NCBI RefSeq assembly: GCF_000160535.1
Contig: NZ_GG704781.1
Coordinates: forward strand, 763,446 to 827,445
DNA length: 64,000 nt
Source: Hallella bergensis DSM 17361
GTDB taxonomy: Bacteria; Bacteroidota; Bacteroidia; Bacteroidales; Bacteroidaceae
Reading direction: 5' to 3'
Every line of letters begins with the position of its first letter. The first letter of the stretch is position 1. The notes beneath the pieces are model-generated. The model saw only the letters and a program-made list of their open reading frames with translations, was not told the DNA's origin and did not search any database. Of the stretch, positions 8,455 through 18,512 are shown piece after piece. A program made the position numbers and the translations under genes.

Positions 8455-9690
8455 ATGAAGGAATTTGTGATTTCCGAGGCCAAGGCCGAAACCGCCGTTC
8501 TCGTGGGACTCGTTACTCCCCAGCAAAACGAGGCCAGAACCAAGGAGTATCTTGACGAACTGGAATTTCTGGCAGACACCGCAGGAGCCGTTACCGTGAA
8601 AAGATTCACGCAAAAAGTAGGAGGGGTAAACCAGACGACCTATGTGGGTAAAGGGAAACTTGCAGAAATCAAACAATATATACAAGAAGAGGAAGACAAT
8701 GAACGCGAAGTGGGTATGGTGATCTTCGACGATGAACTGTCGGCCAGACAGCTGCGCAACATCGAAGCCGAACTGAAGGTGAAAATACTCGACCGCACAT
8801 CGCTCATCCTTGATATTTTTGCCATGCGTGCACAAACAGCCAATGCCAAGACGCAGGTGGAACTGGCGCAATACCGATACATGCTGCCCCGACTGCAACG
8901 CCTGTGGACTCACCTCGAACGTCAGGGTGGCGGATCGGGCAACGGTTCGGTGGGACTCCGCGGCCCGGGCGAAACCCAGCTGGAGATGGACCGCCGTATT
9001 ATCCTGCAACGCATCACGTTGCTGAAGCAGCGCCTTGTCGACATTGACAAGCAGAAGGCCACGCAGCGAAAAAACCGCGGACGGCTCATTCGCGTGGCTC
9101 TTGTGGGCTACACCAACGTGGGCAAGTCCACCATCATGAACCTGCTGTCCAAGAGCGACGTGTTTGCCGAGAACAAGCTTTTTGCCACGCTCGATACCAC
9201 CGTGCGTAAGGTGGTCATCGGGAACCTGCCGTTCCTGCTGGCCGACACCGTAGGCTTTATCCGGAAACTGCCCACCGACCTGGTAGACTCATTCAAGTCG
9301 ACGCTCGATGAGGTGCGCGAGGCCGACCTGTTGCTGCACGTGGTAGATATCTCGCACCCCGACTTCGAGGAGCAGATCAGTGTGGTGAACGAGACGCTGA
9401 AAGACCTCGGATGCTCTGACAAACCCCAGATCGTGGTCTTCAACAAGACGGACAACTATCAATGGGTGGAGAAAGAGCCTGACGACCTTACACCTGAGAC
9501 CAAGGAAAACCTCTCGCTTGACGACCTTCAGAAAACCTGGATGGCCAAACTCGATGAGAACTGCCTGTTCATCTCTGCCAAGAATAAAGATAACATCGAC
9601 GAGTTTCGCAATACGCTCTATCGCCAGGTGCGCATGCTGCATGTACAGAAATATCCCTACAACGACTTTCTGTATCCAATGGTGGATTAA
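8455..9690 (+). CDS. hflX: GTPase HflX
   Basis: A 411-residue translational GTPase of the Obg-HflX superfamily, which binds 50S subunits and splits stalled ribosomes in other bacteria. The glycine-rich N-terminal HflX domain (TYVGKGKLAEI near 62, GPGETQLEMDRR near 170) precedes the G domain, with G1 GYTNVGKST (218-226), G3 DTVGFI (about 263) and G4 NKTD. The length is typical. It is the first gene of a likely operon with DUF4954 (33-base gap) and the M16 peptidase. The assignment is firm. Confidence 0.96.
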   Translation: MKEFVISEAKAETAVLVGLVTPQQNEARTKEYLDELEFLADTAGAVTVKRFTQKVGGVNQTTYVGKGKLAEIKQYIQEEEDNEREVGMVIFDDELSARQLRNIEAELKVKILDRTSLILDIFAMRAQTANAKTQVELAQYRYMLPRLQRLWTHLERQGGGSGNGSVGLRGPGETQLEMDRRIILQRITLLKQRLVDIDKQKATQRKNRGRLIRVALVGYTNVGKSTIMNLLSKSDVFAENKLFATLDTTVRKVVIGNLPFLLADTVGFIRKLPTDLVDSFKSTLDEVREADLLLHVVDISHPDFEEQISVVNETLKDLGCSDKPQIVVFNKTDNYQWVEKEPDDLTPETKENLSLDDLQKTWMAKLDENCLFISAKNKDNIDEFRNTLYRQVRMLHVQKYPYNDFLYPMVD

Positions 9691-9723
9691 TAAAAAAATA
9701 GAATACAGAAACGTTAGCTCTTT

Positions 9724-11583
9724 ATGAAAATGGAATACAGAAATCTTACTGACAAGGAAATCATCACGCTTGAAGACCGTAGCTGCTGGGCCGAAGACTG
9801 GAGCAACGTCCATGTGGCCGAAGACTTCAAGCCCAACTATATGCACAGGGTCATGCTCTACGGCGAGGTCAATATCGGTGCCTTCGAGAAAAACGTTGAG
9901 GTGACCAAGGACTTCTTCAAACACTCGGGCATCAACAATGCCACCCTGCGCAATGTAACCATTGGCGACAACTGTCTCATCGAGAACATAGGCAACTACA
10001 TCAACAACTACACCATTGGTGACGATTGCCTCATCTCCAACATTTCGACTATCGAGACCACCGAGGGAGCTACATTCGGAGAGGGCAACCTCGTGTCGGT
10101 GCTCAACGAGGTGGGCGATGGCAATGTGGTGCTGTTCAAGGGATTGAACAGCCAATTTGCCTCGTTCATGGTGAAACATTTCCACGACAAGGAACTCAAG
10201 AAGGCCATCCGCCGCATCATCCGCGAAGAAATTGCGACCACAAGTCCGGACAGGGGAACCATAGGCAGCCGCGTGAAGATTGTAAACACCAAGGAGATAA
10301 CCAACACGGTTATCAGCGATGACTGCGAGGTTAACGGTGCGGCCCGCCTGAGCGACACCACCATTATAGGCTCTCCAGACGCCAGCGTATATATCGGCAC
10401 GGGAGTCATCTGTGAAAACTCCATCATCTGCGACGGCTCGTCCATCGTCAATTCGGTGAAGATGCAAGACTGCTTCGTGGGCGAGGCTTGCCACATCAGC
10501 AATGGCTTTACGGCATCGGGCAGTGTGTTCTTTGCCAACAGCTACATGAGCAACGGCGAGGCATGTGCTGCCTTCTGCGGCCCGTTCTCAGCCAGTCACC
10601 ACAAGAGTTCATTGCTCATTGGCTGCATGTTCAGCTTCTACAATGCGGGGTCGGCCACCAACTTCTCCAACCATGCCTACAAAATGGGACCCATGCATTG
10701 GGGAACTCTGGAACGGGGCACCAAAACCGCGAGTGGGGCCTACGTGCTGATGCCGGCCACCATCGGCACGTTCAGCGTGTGCTTTGGTAAGCTGATGCAC
10801 CACCCCAACACGCGCAGCCTGCCCTTCTCCTATCTCGTTGCATACGGAGACACGATGTACCTCTCGCCGGGACGAAACATAACGACAGTGGGGCTGTATC
10901 GCGACATTCAGAAATGGCCCAAGCGCGACCTGCGCCCGAAAACTTCACAAAAGAGCATCGTGAACCTGGACTGGCTGTCGCCATTCTCAGTCGGCGAGAT
11001 TATCAAGGGAAAGAAAATTCTCGAAGATCTTCGTGCCGCATCGGGTGAAGACGTTTCAAGCTATAACTTCCACGAATATGTGATCAGAGGATCATCACTG
11101 AAAAAAGGAATAAAATACTACGACATTGCCCTGCGCATCTACATGGGAGCAGTGCTCAAGCGCGTGCGCAAACGCTATGACAGCGTCGTACCGCCAACAA
11201 CCGACATCGGATTGGGCGACTGGAACGACCTGTCGGGATTGTTGCTGCCTGACACCGAGGAACAGCGCATCATCCAGGACATCAAGAACGGCACGCTCGA
11301 CACGGTGGACAAGATTGTCGAACGATTTGTGGAAATCGACCAAAACTATCGTGCTTACCAATGGGCTTGGACCTACAGGTTGATTCTCGACTATTATGGA
11401 TTGACCGAGTTGACCGAGGAAGATGCCGCCAGAATCAAGAAAGACTATATCTCTGCCCGGCGATCATGGATAGCAGAGATTCGCAAAGATGCCGAGAGGG
11501 AATTTGAGATGGGAGACGTTGAACAAGACGTGTTCGATAATTTTGTAAACAGTCTCGACCACGAAGTGGACTACGAAGATTAG
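9724..11583 (+). CDS. DUF4954 family protein with hexapeptide-like left-handed beta-helix
   Basis: A 619-residue cytoplasmic protein of a Bacteroidota/Spirochaetota-type family of unknown function. From about residue 50 to 290 it has many imperfect six-residue turns (for example IGDNCLIENI, IGDDCLISNI, ICENSIICDGSSIVNSV), the pattern of left-handed parallel beta-helix acyl- or nucleotidyl-transferases. The C-terminal 250 residues are mostly helical and charged. No signal peptide is seen. It follows hflX by 33 bases and precedes the M16 peptidase by 36, so it is co-transcribed. The ATG at 9724 is used; one at 9730 is equally possible. A sugar-nucleotide or acyl-transferase role is only a fold-based guess. 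Confidence 0.8.
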   Translation: MKMEYRNLTDKEIITLEDRSCWAEDWSNVHVAEDFKPNYMHRVMLYGEVNIGAFEKNVEVTKDFFKHSGINNATLRNVTIGDNCLIENIGNYINNYTIGDDCLISNISTIETTEGATFGEGNLVSVLNEVGDGNVVLFKGLNSQFASFMVKHFHDKELKKAIRRIIREEIATTSPDRGTIGSRVKIVNTKEITNTVISDDCEVNGAARLSDTTIIGSPDASVYIGTGVICENSIICDGSSIVNSVKMQDCFVGEACHISNGFTASGSVFFANSYMSNGEACAAFCGPFSASHHKSSLLIGCMFSFYNAGSATNFSNHAYKMGPMHWGTLERGTKTASGAYVLMPATIGTFSVCFGKLMHHPNTRSLPFSYLVAYGDTMYLSPGRNITTVGLYRDIQKWPKRDLRPKTSQKSIVNLDWLSPFSVGEIIKGKKILEDLRAASGEDVSSYNFHEYVIRGSSLKKGIKYYDIALRIYMGAVLKRVRKRYDSVVPPTTDIGLGDWNDLSGLLLPDTEEQRIIQDIKNGTLDTVDKIVERFVEIDQNYRAYQWAWTYRLILDYYGLTELTEEDAARIKKDYISARRSWIAEIRKDAEREFEMGDVEQDVFDNFVNSLDHEVDYED

Positions 11584-11619
11584 AACTAAGAATAAAAACG
11601 GTATTCATTACAAGCAACA

Positions 11620-14532
11620 ATGAAAATAAAAATCTTTTTGGCTGCCATGGCCACGGTGCTCGCAACGAGTACAACAGCGCAAGCTTATCAATATGAATCG
11701 GTGGAGGGCGACCCCATGCAAACCCGAATCTATACCTTGGACAACGGACTGAAGGTGTATCTGTCTGTCAACAAGGAGAAGCCACGTCTGCAAACCTATA
11801 TCGCCGTGCGGACAGGCTCGCGCAACGACCCGGCCGAAACCACAGGGCTAGCTCACTATTTGGAGCACCTCATGTTTAAGGGCACCACACATTTTGGATC
11901 GAGCAACGTTCAGGCAGAAGCACCCCTGCTCGACTCCATACAAAACCGATATGAACGTTACCGCCTGCTCACGGACCCCCAAGCCAGGAAGAAAGCCTAC
12001 CATGAGATAGATTCCATATCGCAGTTGGCCGCACAATACAACATCCCGAACGAATATGACAAGCTGATGTCGTCTATCGGGTCGGAAGGGAGCAACGCCT
12101 ATACATCCAACGATGTGACCTGCTACGTGGAGGACATCCCGTCCAACGAGATAGAGACCTGGGCTAAGATTCAAAGCGATCGTTTCAAGAATATGGTTAT
12201 CCGCGGATTCCATACAGAGTTGGAAGCGGTGTACGAAGAATATAACATCGGACTGACCAACGACATACGGAAATCGTGGGCAGCCCTCAACAAGAAACTC
12301 TACCCCAAACACCCCTACGGCACGCAAACCACCATTGGCACGCAGGAACATTTGAAAAATCCCTCGATTGTTAACATCAAGAACTACTACAACCGCTACT
12401 ACGTGCCCAACAACATCGCTATCTGCATGGCGGGCGATTTCGATCCGGACAAGGTGATGGATATTATCAATAAATATTTTGGGGATTGGAAGAAAGACAA
12501 TAGTCTTTCCCGACCAGAATACGCACCCATTGCCGACAGCACCCAGCCCGTGGACACAACAGTCATAGGTCAGGAGGCCGAATACGTGATGATGGGATGG
12601 AGAACCCGGGGAGCCGCCAGCTACCAGGCCGACACACTCCGCGTGATTGCCGACATGCTGCAGAACGGAAAGGCCGGACTGTTCGATGTCAACCTGAATA
12701 TGCCCATGAAGATACAGGGTTCTGAAGCTTTCTATGAGGGAATGCACGACTATGGGCAACTCGTCTTGGTGGGCATGCCCAAACAGGGACAGACTACCGA
12801 GGCTGTGAAGAATTTGCTTCTTGCTGAAATTGAGAAATTCAGGAAAGGAGATTTTGGCGACAATCTGTTGCAATCCGTGGTAAACAACATGAAGCTGGCG
12901 TATTATCGTTCGCTACAGAACAACAAATCGCGGGCAGACAAGTTTGTTGATGCCTTTATCAACGACCAAAAATGGGAAGACCAAGTGCATGCCCTTGCCC
13001 GTATCTCGAAAATGACCAAGGAGCAGGTGGTGGCCTTTGCCAACCGGCATTTGAGTAACAACTATGTATTGGTGTACAAGAAGCAGGGCACCGACACAAG
13101 TATCAAGAAGATAGACAAGCCGGCCATCACGCCTATTCCTACCAACAACGACATGCAAAGTGATTTCCTGAAAGAAATTGTCAATACCAAACCCACACCT
13201 ATTGAGCCTCGCTTTGTAGACTTCAGCAAGGACATGAGCAAGAGCAGTCTGGATGTCAACACACAGATGCTGTACAAGGAAAACACCAGCGACGATCTTT
13301 TCAACTTAGAGTTTGACTTCCCCGTGGGACACGAAAACGACAACCGCCTTGATGTCGCTCAAACCCTGCTCGACTATGCAGGCACGGCTAAGATGAAATC
13401 CTCGGATGTGAAGGAAGCTTTCTATAGCCTGGCATGTGACTTCAGCGTGAGGGTGGACAGAAACCACACTCGCTTTGCCCTGAGCGGCCTCAACGAGAAC
13501 ATGCCTGCTGCACTGAGGTTGTTTGCCAACCTAATGGAGAATGCAAGGATTAGCAAGACAGAATATAATAATGTGGTGAGTCTTATATTGAAGGATCGCG
13601 AGGACAAAAAGCAAAACCAAAGGGAAAACTTCTCCGCATTGCAAAACTATGGCATTTATGGAGCAGCGAGTCCCACACTCAATTTTATGACAGCAGCACA
13701 GCTGAATAAAACTGACGGCAACGCCTTACTTCGAGTATTGAGAAACGTGCGGCACCTCAACCCCATGACCATCATGTATTATGGACCGACGGCAGAAAAA
13801 GATTTGGCATCGATCGTCAGGAAGACATACCCAAGAAAGAAAAACGTCGTGACTTCCAAGCCGACGAACAGCGTGGAGTACAAGGCGCAGACCACACCCA
13901 AGACGGAAGTGCTGTTAGCGCCATACGATGCCAAGAACATCTATATGGTGCAATATCATAACGAGAACCGCACATGGTCGCCTCAAAATGCTGCCATCAA
14001 CGCTTTGTTCAACGAATATTTCGGAGGTGGCATGAATGCGATCGTATTCCAGGAAATGCGTGAGGCACGCGGTCTTGCCTATTCGGCTGCTGCAAGGTAT
14101 AACGAACCCAAGCGACTGAAGGATACAGAGGATTTCCGCACTTTTATTATCACGCAAAGCGACAAGATGATGGATTGCGTAGGCGAATTTAAAAGCCTGA
14201 TCAACAACATGCCCAAACGACAGGCAGGCTTTGACCTTGCCAAGCAAAGCTTACTGAAATCGCTGTCGACCAGTCGGACCACGCGTTTCAACGTACTCAA
14301 CTATTACATGAGAGCACAAGATTTAGGGCTGAACTACGACATTGCCCAGAGAATATACGATCAACTCCCTGCGCTGACGATCGACGACCTTGTAAAATTT
14401 GCATCCGAACGAATCGCAAACAAACCTTACAAGTATTTGATTCTCGGCGACGAAAAGAGTCTCGACATGAAAGCCTTGGAGAAAATAGCACCGATCCGCC
14501 GCGTATCGACCAAGGAGATTTTCGGCTACTAA
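11620..14532 (+). CDS. M16 family zinc peptidase (pitrilysin-like, two-repeat)
   Basis: A 970-residue exported protein. The signal peptide is about 1-22 (ATSTTAQA). The inverted zinc motif HYLEH is at 79-83, and the distal Glu region (LEAVYEEYN) is near 207-214. The second M16 half (about 540-950) has the fold pattern but no HxxEH, as expected of the non-catalytic half of a clam-shell M16 enzyme. It probably degrades peptides in the periplasm. It is the third gene of the hflX unit. The length suits single-chain M16 enzymes. Substrates cannot be predicted. Confidence 0.92.
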   Translation: MKIKIFLAAMATVLATSTTAQAYQYESVEGDPMQTRIYTLDNGLKVYLSVNKEKPRLQTYIAVRTGSRNDPAETTGLAHYLEHLMFKGTTHFGSSNVQAEAPLLDSIQNRYERYRLLTDPQARKKAYHEIDSISQLAAQYNIPNEYDKLMSSIGSEGSNAYTSNDVTCYVEDIPSNEIETWAKIQSDRFKNMVIRGFHTELEAVYEEYNIGLTNDIRKSWAALNKKLYPKHPYGTQTTIGTQEHLKNPSIVNIKNYYNRYYVPNNIAICMAGDFDPDKVMDIINKYFGDWKKDNSLSRPEYAPIADSTQPVDTTVIGQEAEYVMMGWRTRGAASYQADTLRVIADMLQNGKAGLFDVNLNMPMKIQGSEAFYEGMHDYGQLVLVGMPKQGQTTEAVKNLLLAEIEKFRKGDFGDNLLQSVVNNMKLAYYRSLQNNKSRADKFVDAFINDQKWEDQVHALARISKMTKEQVVAFANRHLSNNYVLVYKKQGTDTSIKKIDKPAITPIPTNNDMQSDFLKEIVNTKPTPIEPRFVDFSKDMSKSSLDVNTQMLYKENTSDDLFNLEFDFPVGHENDNRLDVAQTLLDYAGTAKMKSSDVKEAFYSLACDFSVRVDRNHTRFALSGLNENMPAALRLFANLMENARISKTEYNNVVSLILKDREDKKQNQRENFSALQNYGIYGAASPTLNFMTAAQLNKTDGNALLRVLRNVRHLNPMTIMYYGPTAEKDLASIVRKTYPRKKNVVTSKPTNSVEYKAQTTPKTEVLLAPYDAKNIYMVQYHNENRTWSPQNAAINALFNEYFGGGMNAIVFQEMREARGLAYSAAARYNEPKRLKDTEDFRTFIITQSDKMMDCVGEFKSLINNMPKRQAGFDLAKQSLLKSLSTSRTTRFNVLNYYMRAQDLGLNYDIAQRIYDQLPALTIDDLVKFASERIANKPYKYLILGDEKSLDMKALEKIAPIRRVSTKEIFGY

Positions 14533-14609
14533 GCCCATCAACAAATGACAACACCCCCAAGTTTATAACATAGAAAAAACTGACAACATCATTACAGAAA
14601 CATTATATT

Positions 14610-16265
14610 ATGGCAAATCCAGTAGAATTTAAGTATGCGCCCATGTTCCAGGTGGGCAAGGACAAAACCGAGTATCGTCTACTGAGCAAGGAAGGCGTGA
14701 GCACTACAGCGTTTGAGGGTAAAACCATCCTCAAAGTCGCACCCGAAGCACTCACACTGCTTGCTCAGCAAGGTTTCCACGACGTGGAATTCATGCTCCG
14801 TCGCGAGCACAATGAGCAAGTGGCCTCCATTCTGAAAGACCCCGAGGCTTCCGAAAACGACAAGTATGTAGCCCTTCAGTTCCTGCGTAATGCAGAGACA
14901 GCCTGCAAGGGTGTGTTGCCTTTCTGCCAGGACACGGGAACCGCTATCATCCATGGTGAAAAGGGACAACGCGTATGGACAGACTTCAATGACGAGGAAG
15001 CTCTAAGCTTAGGCGTGTTTAACACATTCACACAAGAGAGCCTACGCTATTCGCAGAATGCTCCCCTGAACATGTATGACGAGGTGAACACCCGTTGCAA
15101 TCTGCCTGCACAAATTGACATTGAAGCTACCGAGGGTGATGAATACAGATTCGTGATGGTAGCCAAAGGTGGCGGTTCAGCCAACAAGACGTACTTCTAC
15201 CCCATGACCAAAGCCACCATTCAGAACGAGGCAACACTCCTGCCTTTCCTCGTAGAAAAGATGAAGAGTCTCGGCACAGCTGCCTGCCCACCCTATCACA
15301 TCTGCTTTGTCATTGGTGGCACATCACCCGAAAAGAATCTCCTCACCGTGAAACTCGGCTCCGTAAAATACTATGACGAGTTGCCCACCACCGGAGATGA
15401 GACCGGGCGCGCTTTCCGCGACACAGAATTAGAGAAGAAACTTCTTGTCGAAGCACAGAAAATCGGACTTGGTGCGCAGTTCGGCGGCAAATATCTTGCC
15501 CACGACATCCGCGTCATCCGCCTGCCACGCCATGGTGCCAGCTGCCCCATCGGCATGGGCGTGAGCTGCTCGGCCGACCGCAACATTAAGGGGAAAATCA
15601 ACAAGGACGGCATTTGGCTGGAAAAAATGGACAGCAACCCAACAGAACTGATACCGGAAGAATACCGCAAGCCGGGCGAAGGCACCAAGGGAATTGAGAT
15701 TGATCTCGACAAGGGCATGGACTCTGTGCGCTCCGAGCTCACCAAATATCCCGTGTCTACTCGCGTGAGCCTCAAGGGAACAATCATCGTGGCACGCGAC
15801 ATCGCTCACGCCAAGCTTAAGGCCAGACTTGATGCCGGCGAAGAATTACCACAGTATTTCAAGGATCATCCTGTGCTCTACGCCGGTCCTGCCAAAACTC
15901 CTGAAGGATTCCCCTGCGGCTCCATGGGACCCACAACGGCCAACCGCATGGATCCCTACGTAGACGAGTTCCAGCAGCATGGCGGCTCGCTCGTGATGAT
16001 TGCCAAGGGCAACCGCACCCAAACAGTGACCGATGCCTGTCGCAAACACGGTGGATTCTATTTAGGAACCATTGGTGGCGTGGCTGCCGTTCTATCGCAG
16101 AGCAGCATTAAAAGCATTGAATGCGTGGAATATCCTGAGCTCGGCATGGAGGCTATTTGGAAGATAAAGGTTGAGGATTTCCCAGCTTTCATCCTCGTGG
16201 ACGACAAGGGTAACGACTTCTTTAAGGAATTAAAGCCTCAGCCCGTCTGCAACATGGGAAAATAG
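14610..16265 (+). CDS. Class I fumarate hydratase (4Fe-4S)
   Basis: A 551-residue iron-sulfur fumarase of the FumA/FumB type, interconverting fumarate and malate in the cytoplasm. The N-terminal alpha domain carries LPFCQDTGT (Cys106), a second Cys at 226 (TAACPPYH) and a third in the [14 protein letters not shown] segment (Cys312 or 320); these agree in spacing with the cluster ligands of E. coli FumA. The C-terminal swivel domain contains [10 protein letters not shown] and [12 protein letters not shown]. Such clusters are oxygen-labile, which suits an anaerobe. It lies 77 bases after the M16 gene with no visible promoter between, and a 12-bp hairpin follows. Confidence 0.95.
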   Translation: MANPVEFKYAPMFQVGKDKTEYRLLSKEGVSTTAFEGKTILKVAPEALTLLAQQGFHDVEFMLRREHNEQVASILKDPEASENDKYVALQFLRNAETACKGVLPFCQDTGTAIIHGEKGQRVWTDFNDEEALSLGVFNTFTQESLRYSQNAPLNMYDEVNTRCNLPAQIDIEATEGDEYRFVMVAKGGGSANKTYFYPMTKATIQNEATLLPFLVEKMKSLGTAACPPYHICFVIGGTSPEKNLLTVKLGSVKYYDELPTTGDETGRAFRDTELEKKLLVEAQKIGLGAQFGGKYLAHDIRVIRLPRHGASCPIGMGVSCSADRNIKGKINKDGIWLEKMDSNPTELIPEEYRKPGEGTKGIEIDLDKGMDSVRSELTKYPVSTRVSLKGTIIVARDIAHAKLKARLDAGEELPQYFKDHPVLYAGPAKTPEGFPCGSMGPTTANRMDPYVDEFQQHGGSLVMIAKGNRTQTVTDACRKHGGFYLGTIGGVAAVLSQSSIKSIECVEYPELGMEAIWKIKVEDFPAFILVDDKGNDFFKELKPQPVCNMGK

Positions 16266-16292
16266 AAAAGCCAGGGAAGATTATCGAATATT

Positions 16293-16323
16293 GCATCCCA
16301 TTGCCCGAAAAGCAATGGGATGC
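16293..16323 (+). terminator. Terminator hairpin after fumarase
   Basis: GCATCCCATTGC (16293-16304) pairs perfectly with 16312-16323 around a 7-base loop. The downstream tract (TTGTATCTGTATATTG) is only moderately T-rich. It also lies past the 3' end of the convergent helicase gene. Confidence 0.7.
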
Positions 16324-16369
16324 TTGTATCTGTATATTGTTGGCAGAAGTGTCGCCGCTGCCTTCGGAA

Positions 16370-17845
16370 TCAGGATTGTCCTTCTGCAATCTGAACTTCG
16401 GGCCAGTTCACCAGGAAAAGTTTGTCGGTGGCACGTGTAAAAGCCGTGTAGAGCCAATGAATATAGTCGGGGGTGAGCATGTCGGCCGTCATATAACCTT
16501 GGTCAACATACACATACTGCCACTGTCCGCCCTGCGCTTTGTGGCATGTCACCGCGTAAGCAAACTTCACCTGCAGGGCATTGAAATGGATGTCCTTACG
16601 CAAGGCTTTCAGTCGCTCTGCCTTTGTGGGTAAGTCTGCATAATCTTCCATCACATTGATAAATAACTTCTCGTTCTCTTCCCGAGTGAGTGCCGGAGCA
16701 TCAGTGGTAAGCGAGTCAAGAATAATCGTGGCTTGCATTTCAAAGTTGTCGTAGTCGGGGAACTGAAGCCACACGTCAGCAAAGTGAAAACCATAGAACT
16801 CACGCTCATTCCATACACGCAACACCTTAGCACGGTCACCGTTGGCAAGGAAGGATGGGGTGTTGTCGAGTTGCTGTCCTCCAGGCACAGAAGAGTGCTC
16901 CTCATGCTTGATCTGCTCAGTCCAGAAATAATTGTTACGCACAATCATCAGCATATCACCCGGGCACAACATCTCTTCACGGTCGAGAACCCTACTGCGA
17001 ATGCCCTGATTATAAACGTTGGCATGTTTGTTTGAACGTGTGACCACTATCGTTTCGTCAAGTCCGGCTTGGCTATAACTCGACTCCAAGCTATCAATAA
17101 GTTCAGTGCCCGATATCATCTCAATATCGTCAAATCCTCGAAATCTTATCTTTGGCAGTTCAGTAGCCATGTCATGCGTGATGAGTTGCCGAATATAGGT
17201 TGCATTATAGAGAATGCCGGAGTCGCGCTCCTGACGCAACACCTCGTTCAAATCGCATTGATACACCCTCATGCCGTAACCCTCAATAATCCCTGCGCTA
17301 AGTGCCGGAGCCTCCTTCTCACCAACCGGAGGAAGCTGTGCACAGTCGCCAATCAGCAATAAGCGGCAATTGTCGCCACTGTAGACATATTGCATGAGGT
17401 CGTCGAGCAAGCTGCCTGAACCAAACGAGCTATCATACGAGGGAATATTGCTCACCATAGAAGCCTCATCTACCACGAAGAGCATGTTCCGATATAGATT
17501 GTTGTTCAGGTTGAACTGGCCATCAAGTCCCTGGTACGACTTTTCCCGATAAATGCGTCGATGAATGGTATGAGCTGGCAGACCACTGGTCAGTGAGAAC
17601 ACCTTTGCAGCGCGACCAGTGGGTGCCATCAGTGTGAGCTTCTGTCCCAAGCGGTGGAGCGTGCGAACCATAGCTCCAGCCAAAGTAGTCTTTCCAGTTC
17701 CCGCAGAACCCCGAAGTATCATCACCACCCGATCGCTGCGGTCGGCCAGGAAACGTGCAAAGGTCTCCATGGCCTCCTGTTGATCCGCCGTGGGAATCCT
17801 ATCAAATTCTTTTCTGATATAATTGATAAACTCTGCTTGTGTCAT
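16370..17845 (-). CDS. RecD-like SF1B DNA helicase / AAA ATPase
   Basis: A 491-residue helicase. Walker A GSAGTGKT is at 46-53, the motif II region LLFVVDEASMVS-like near 120-130, a GDCAQLPPVG segment near 165-175 and the UvrD_C_2-type C-terminal motif YAVTCHKAQG near 432. It lacks the long N-terminal region of RecD2 and is of the compact Bacteroidota ATP-dependent RecD-like type. A 5'-3' unwinding role in repair or recombination is expected from the family. It is transcribed alone, towards the fumarase terminator. Confidence 0.9.
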   Translation of the reverse strand: MTQAEFINYIRKEFDRIPTADQQEAMETFARFLADRSDRVVMILRGSAGTGKTTLAGAMVRTLHRLGQKLTLMAPTGRAAKVFSLTSGLPAHTIHRRIYREKSYQGLDGQFNLNNNLYRNMLFVVDEASMVSNIPSYDSSFGSGSLLDDLMQYVYSGDNCRLLLIGDCAQLPPVGEKEAPALSAGIIEGYGMRVYQCDLNEVLRQERDSGILYNATYIRQLITHDMATELPKIRFRGFDDIEMISGTELIDSLESSYSQAGLDETIVVTRSNKHANVYNQGIRSRVLDREEMLCPGDMLMIVRNNYFWTEQIKHEEHSSVPGGQQLDNTPSFLANGDRAKVLRVWNEREFYGFHFADVWLQFPDYDNFEMQATIILDSLTTDAPALTREENEKLFINVMEDYADLPTKAERLKALRKDIHFNALQVKFAYAVTCHKAQGGQWQYVYVDQGYMTADMLTPDYIHWLYTAFTRATDKLFLVNWPEVQIAEGQS

Positions 17846-17922
17846 TGGAAATGAAGTGGAAGAAGATGAATTATGTTTTGTTAAAGACCAGCTACATCTG
17901 GGGTTATCTATTGAGTTTTTAG

Positions 17923-17931
17923 TATCTTTGC
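17923..17931 (+). promoter_or_regulatory. -7 box for the 17983-19926 operon
   Basis: TATCTTTGC matches TAnnTTTG, with a leader of about 45 bases to the ATG at 17983. Confidence 0.6.
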
Positions 17932-17982
17932 AACGCAGATCTGTCTTGCCTATGAGACAAAGTTAACAATAAAACGCGAGAA

Positions 17983-18465
17983 ATGAGGTGTAATCTCAGA
18001 AATAAATATCTTTTGGCAGCGTGTGTACTGGTATTAGTAGCACTCTGTTTTCTGAGCATCTACAGTCCAATGGAATTTAGAACGGAACAGACTCGAAGAG
18101 AAGAAGCTGTGAAACGCCGGTTGGTGATGATCAGGGGCGCCGAGGAAAAATACATGGCTTCTCGCGGTACATATACACATTGCATGGACTCCCTGGTCAA
18201 AGCTCGCCTGCTTCCTGATTCAGCAAGATACATTCCTTTTTCAGACAACAAAGAGTTCACACTCACCACATCTGTGGTCATTGGGAAAAGCGGAAAAAAC
18301 ATTCCACTGATGGAATGCAGTGCCGGCTATGAAGAATATCTATATGGGCTTGATACCAATGCCATAGCAGAACTGATAGAGAAGGCCAATTCCTCCGGCC
18401 AATTTCCGGGACTCAAGATTGGTGACATTGCCGAGCCAAACAGTAATGCAGGCAACTGGGAATAG
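17983..18465 (+). CDS. Conserved membrane-anchored protein of unknown function
   Basis: A 160-residue protein I do not recognise. One hydrophobic segment at about 9-27 anchors it, probably with the C-terminus in the periplasm. The rest is soluble and starts with a basic helix (TEQTRREEAVKRRLVMIRGAEEKYMASRGTY is the general region, residues 34-64). A helix running from the membrane into an AEEKYMASRGTYT-like loop is reminiscent of type IV pilin-like proteins, though no prepilin cleavage motif is seen. It is the first gene before DUF3822 and rsmD. Confidence 0.75.
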   Translation: MRCNLRNKYLLAACVLVLVALCFLSIYSPMEFRTEQTRREEAVKRRLVMIRGAEEKYMASRGTYTHCMDSLVKARLLPDSARYIPFSDNKEFTLTTSVVIGKSGKNIPLMECSAGYEEYLYGLDTNAIAELIEKANSSGQFPGLKIGDIAEPNSNAGNWE

Positions 18466-18512
18466 CTCTCAACCTTGACCCTTTACCCGTTATAAAATAT
18501 GAATTGGAGATT

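Noticed and set aside
9289..10494. 401-codon antisense frame across hflX and DUF4954
   Set aside because: It spans two well-supported genes and has no recognisable motif.
11848..12873. 341-codon antisense frame in the M16 peptidase gene
   Set aside because: The M16 HxxEH motif on the plus strand is unambiguous.
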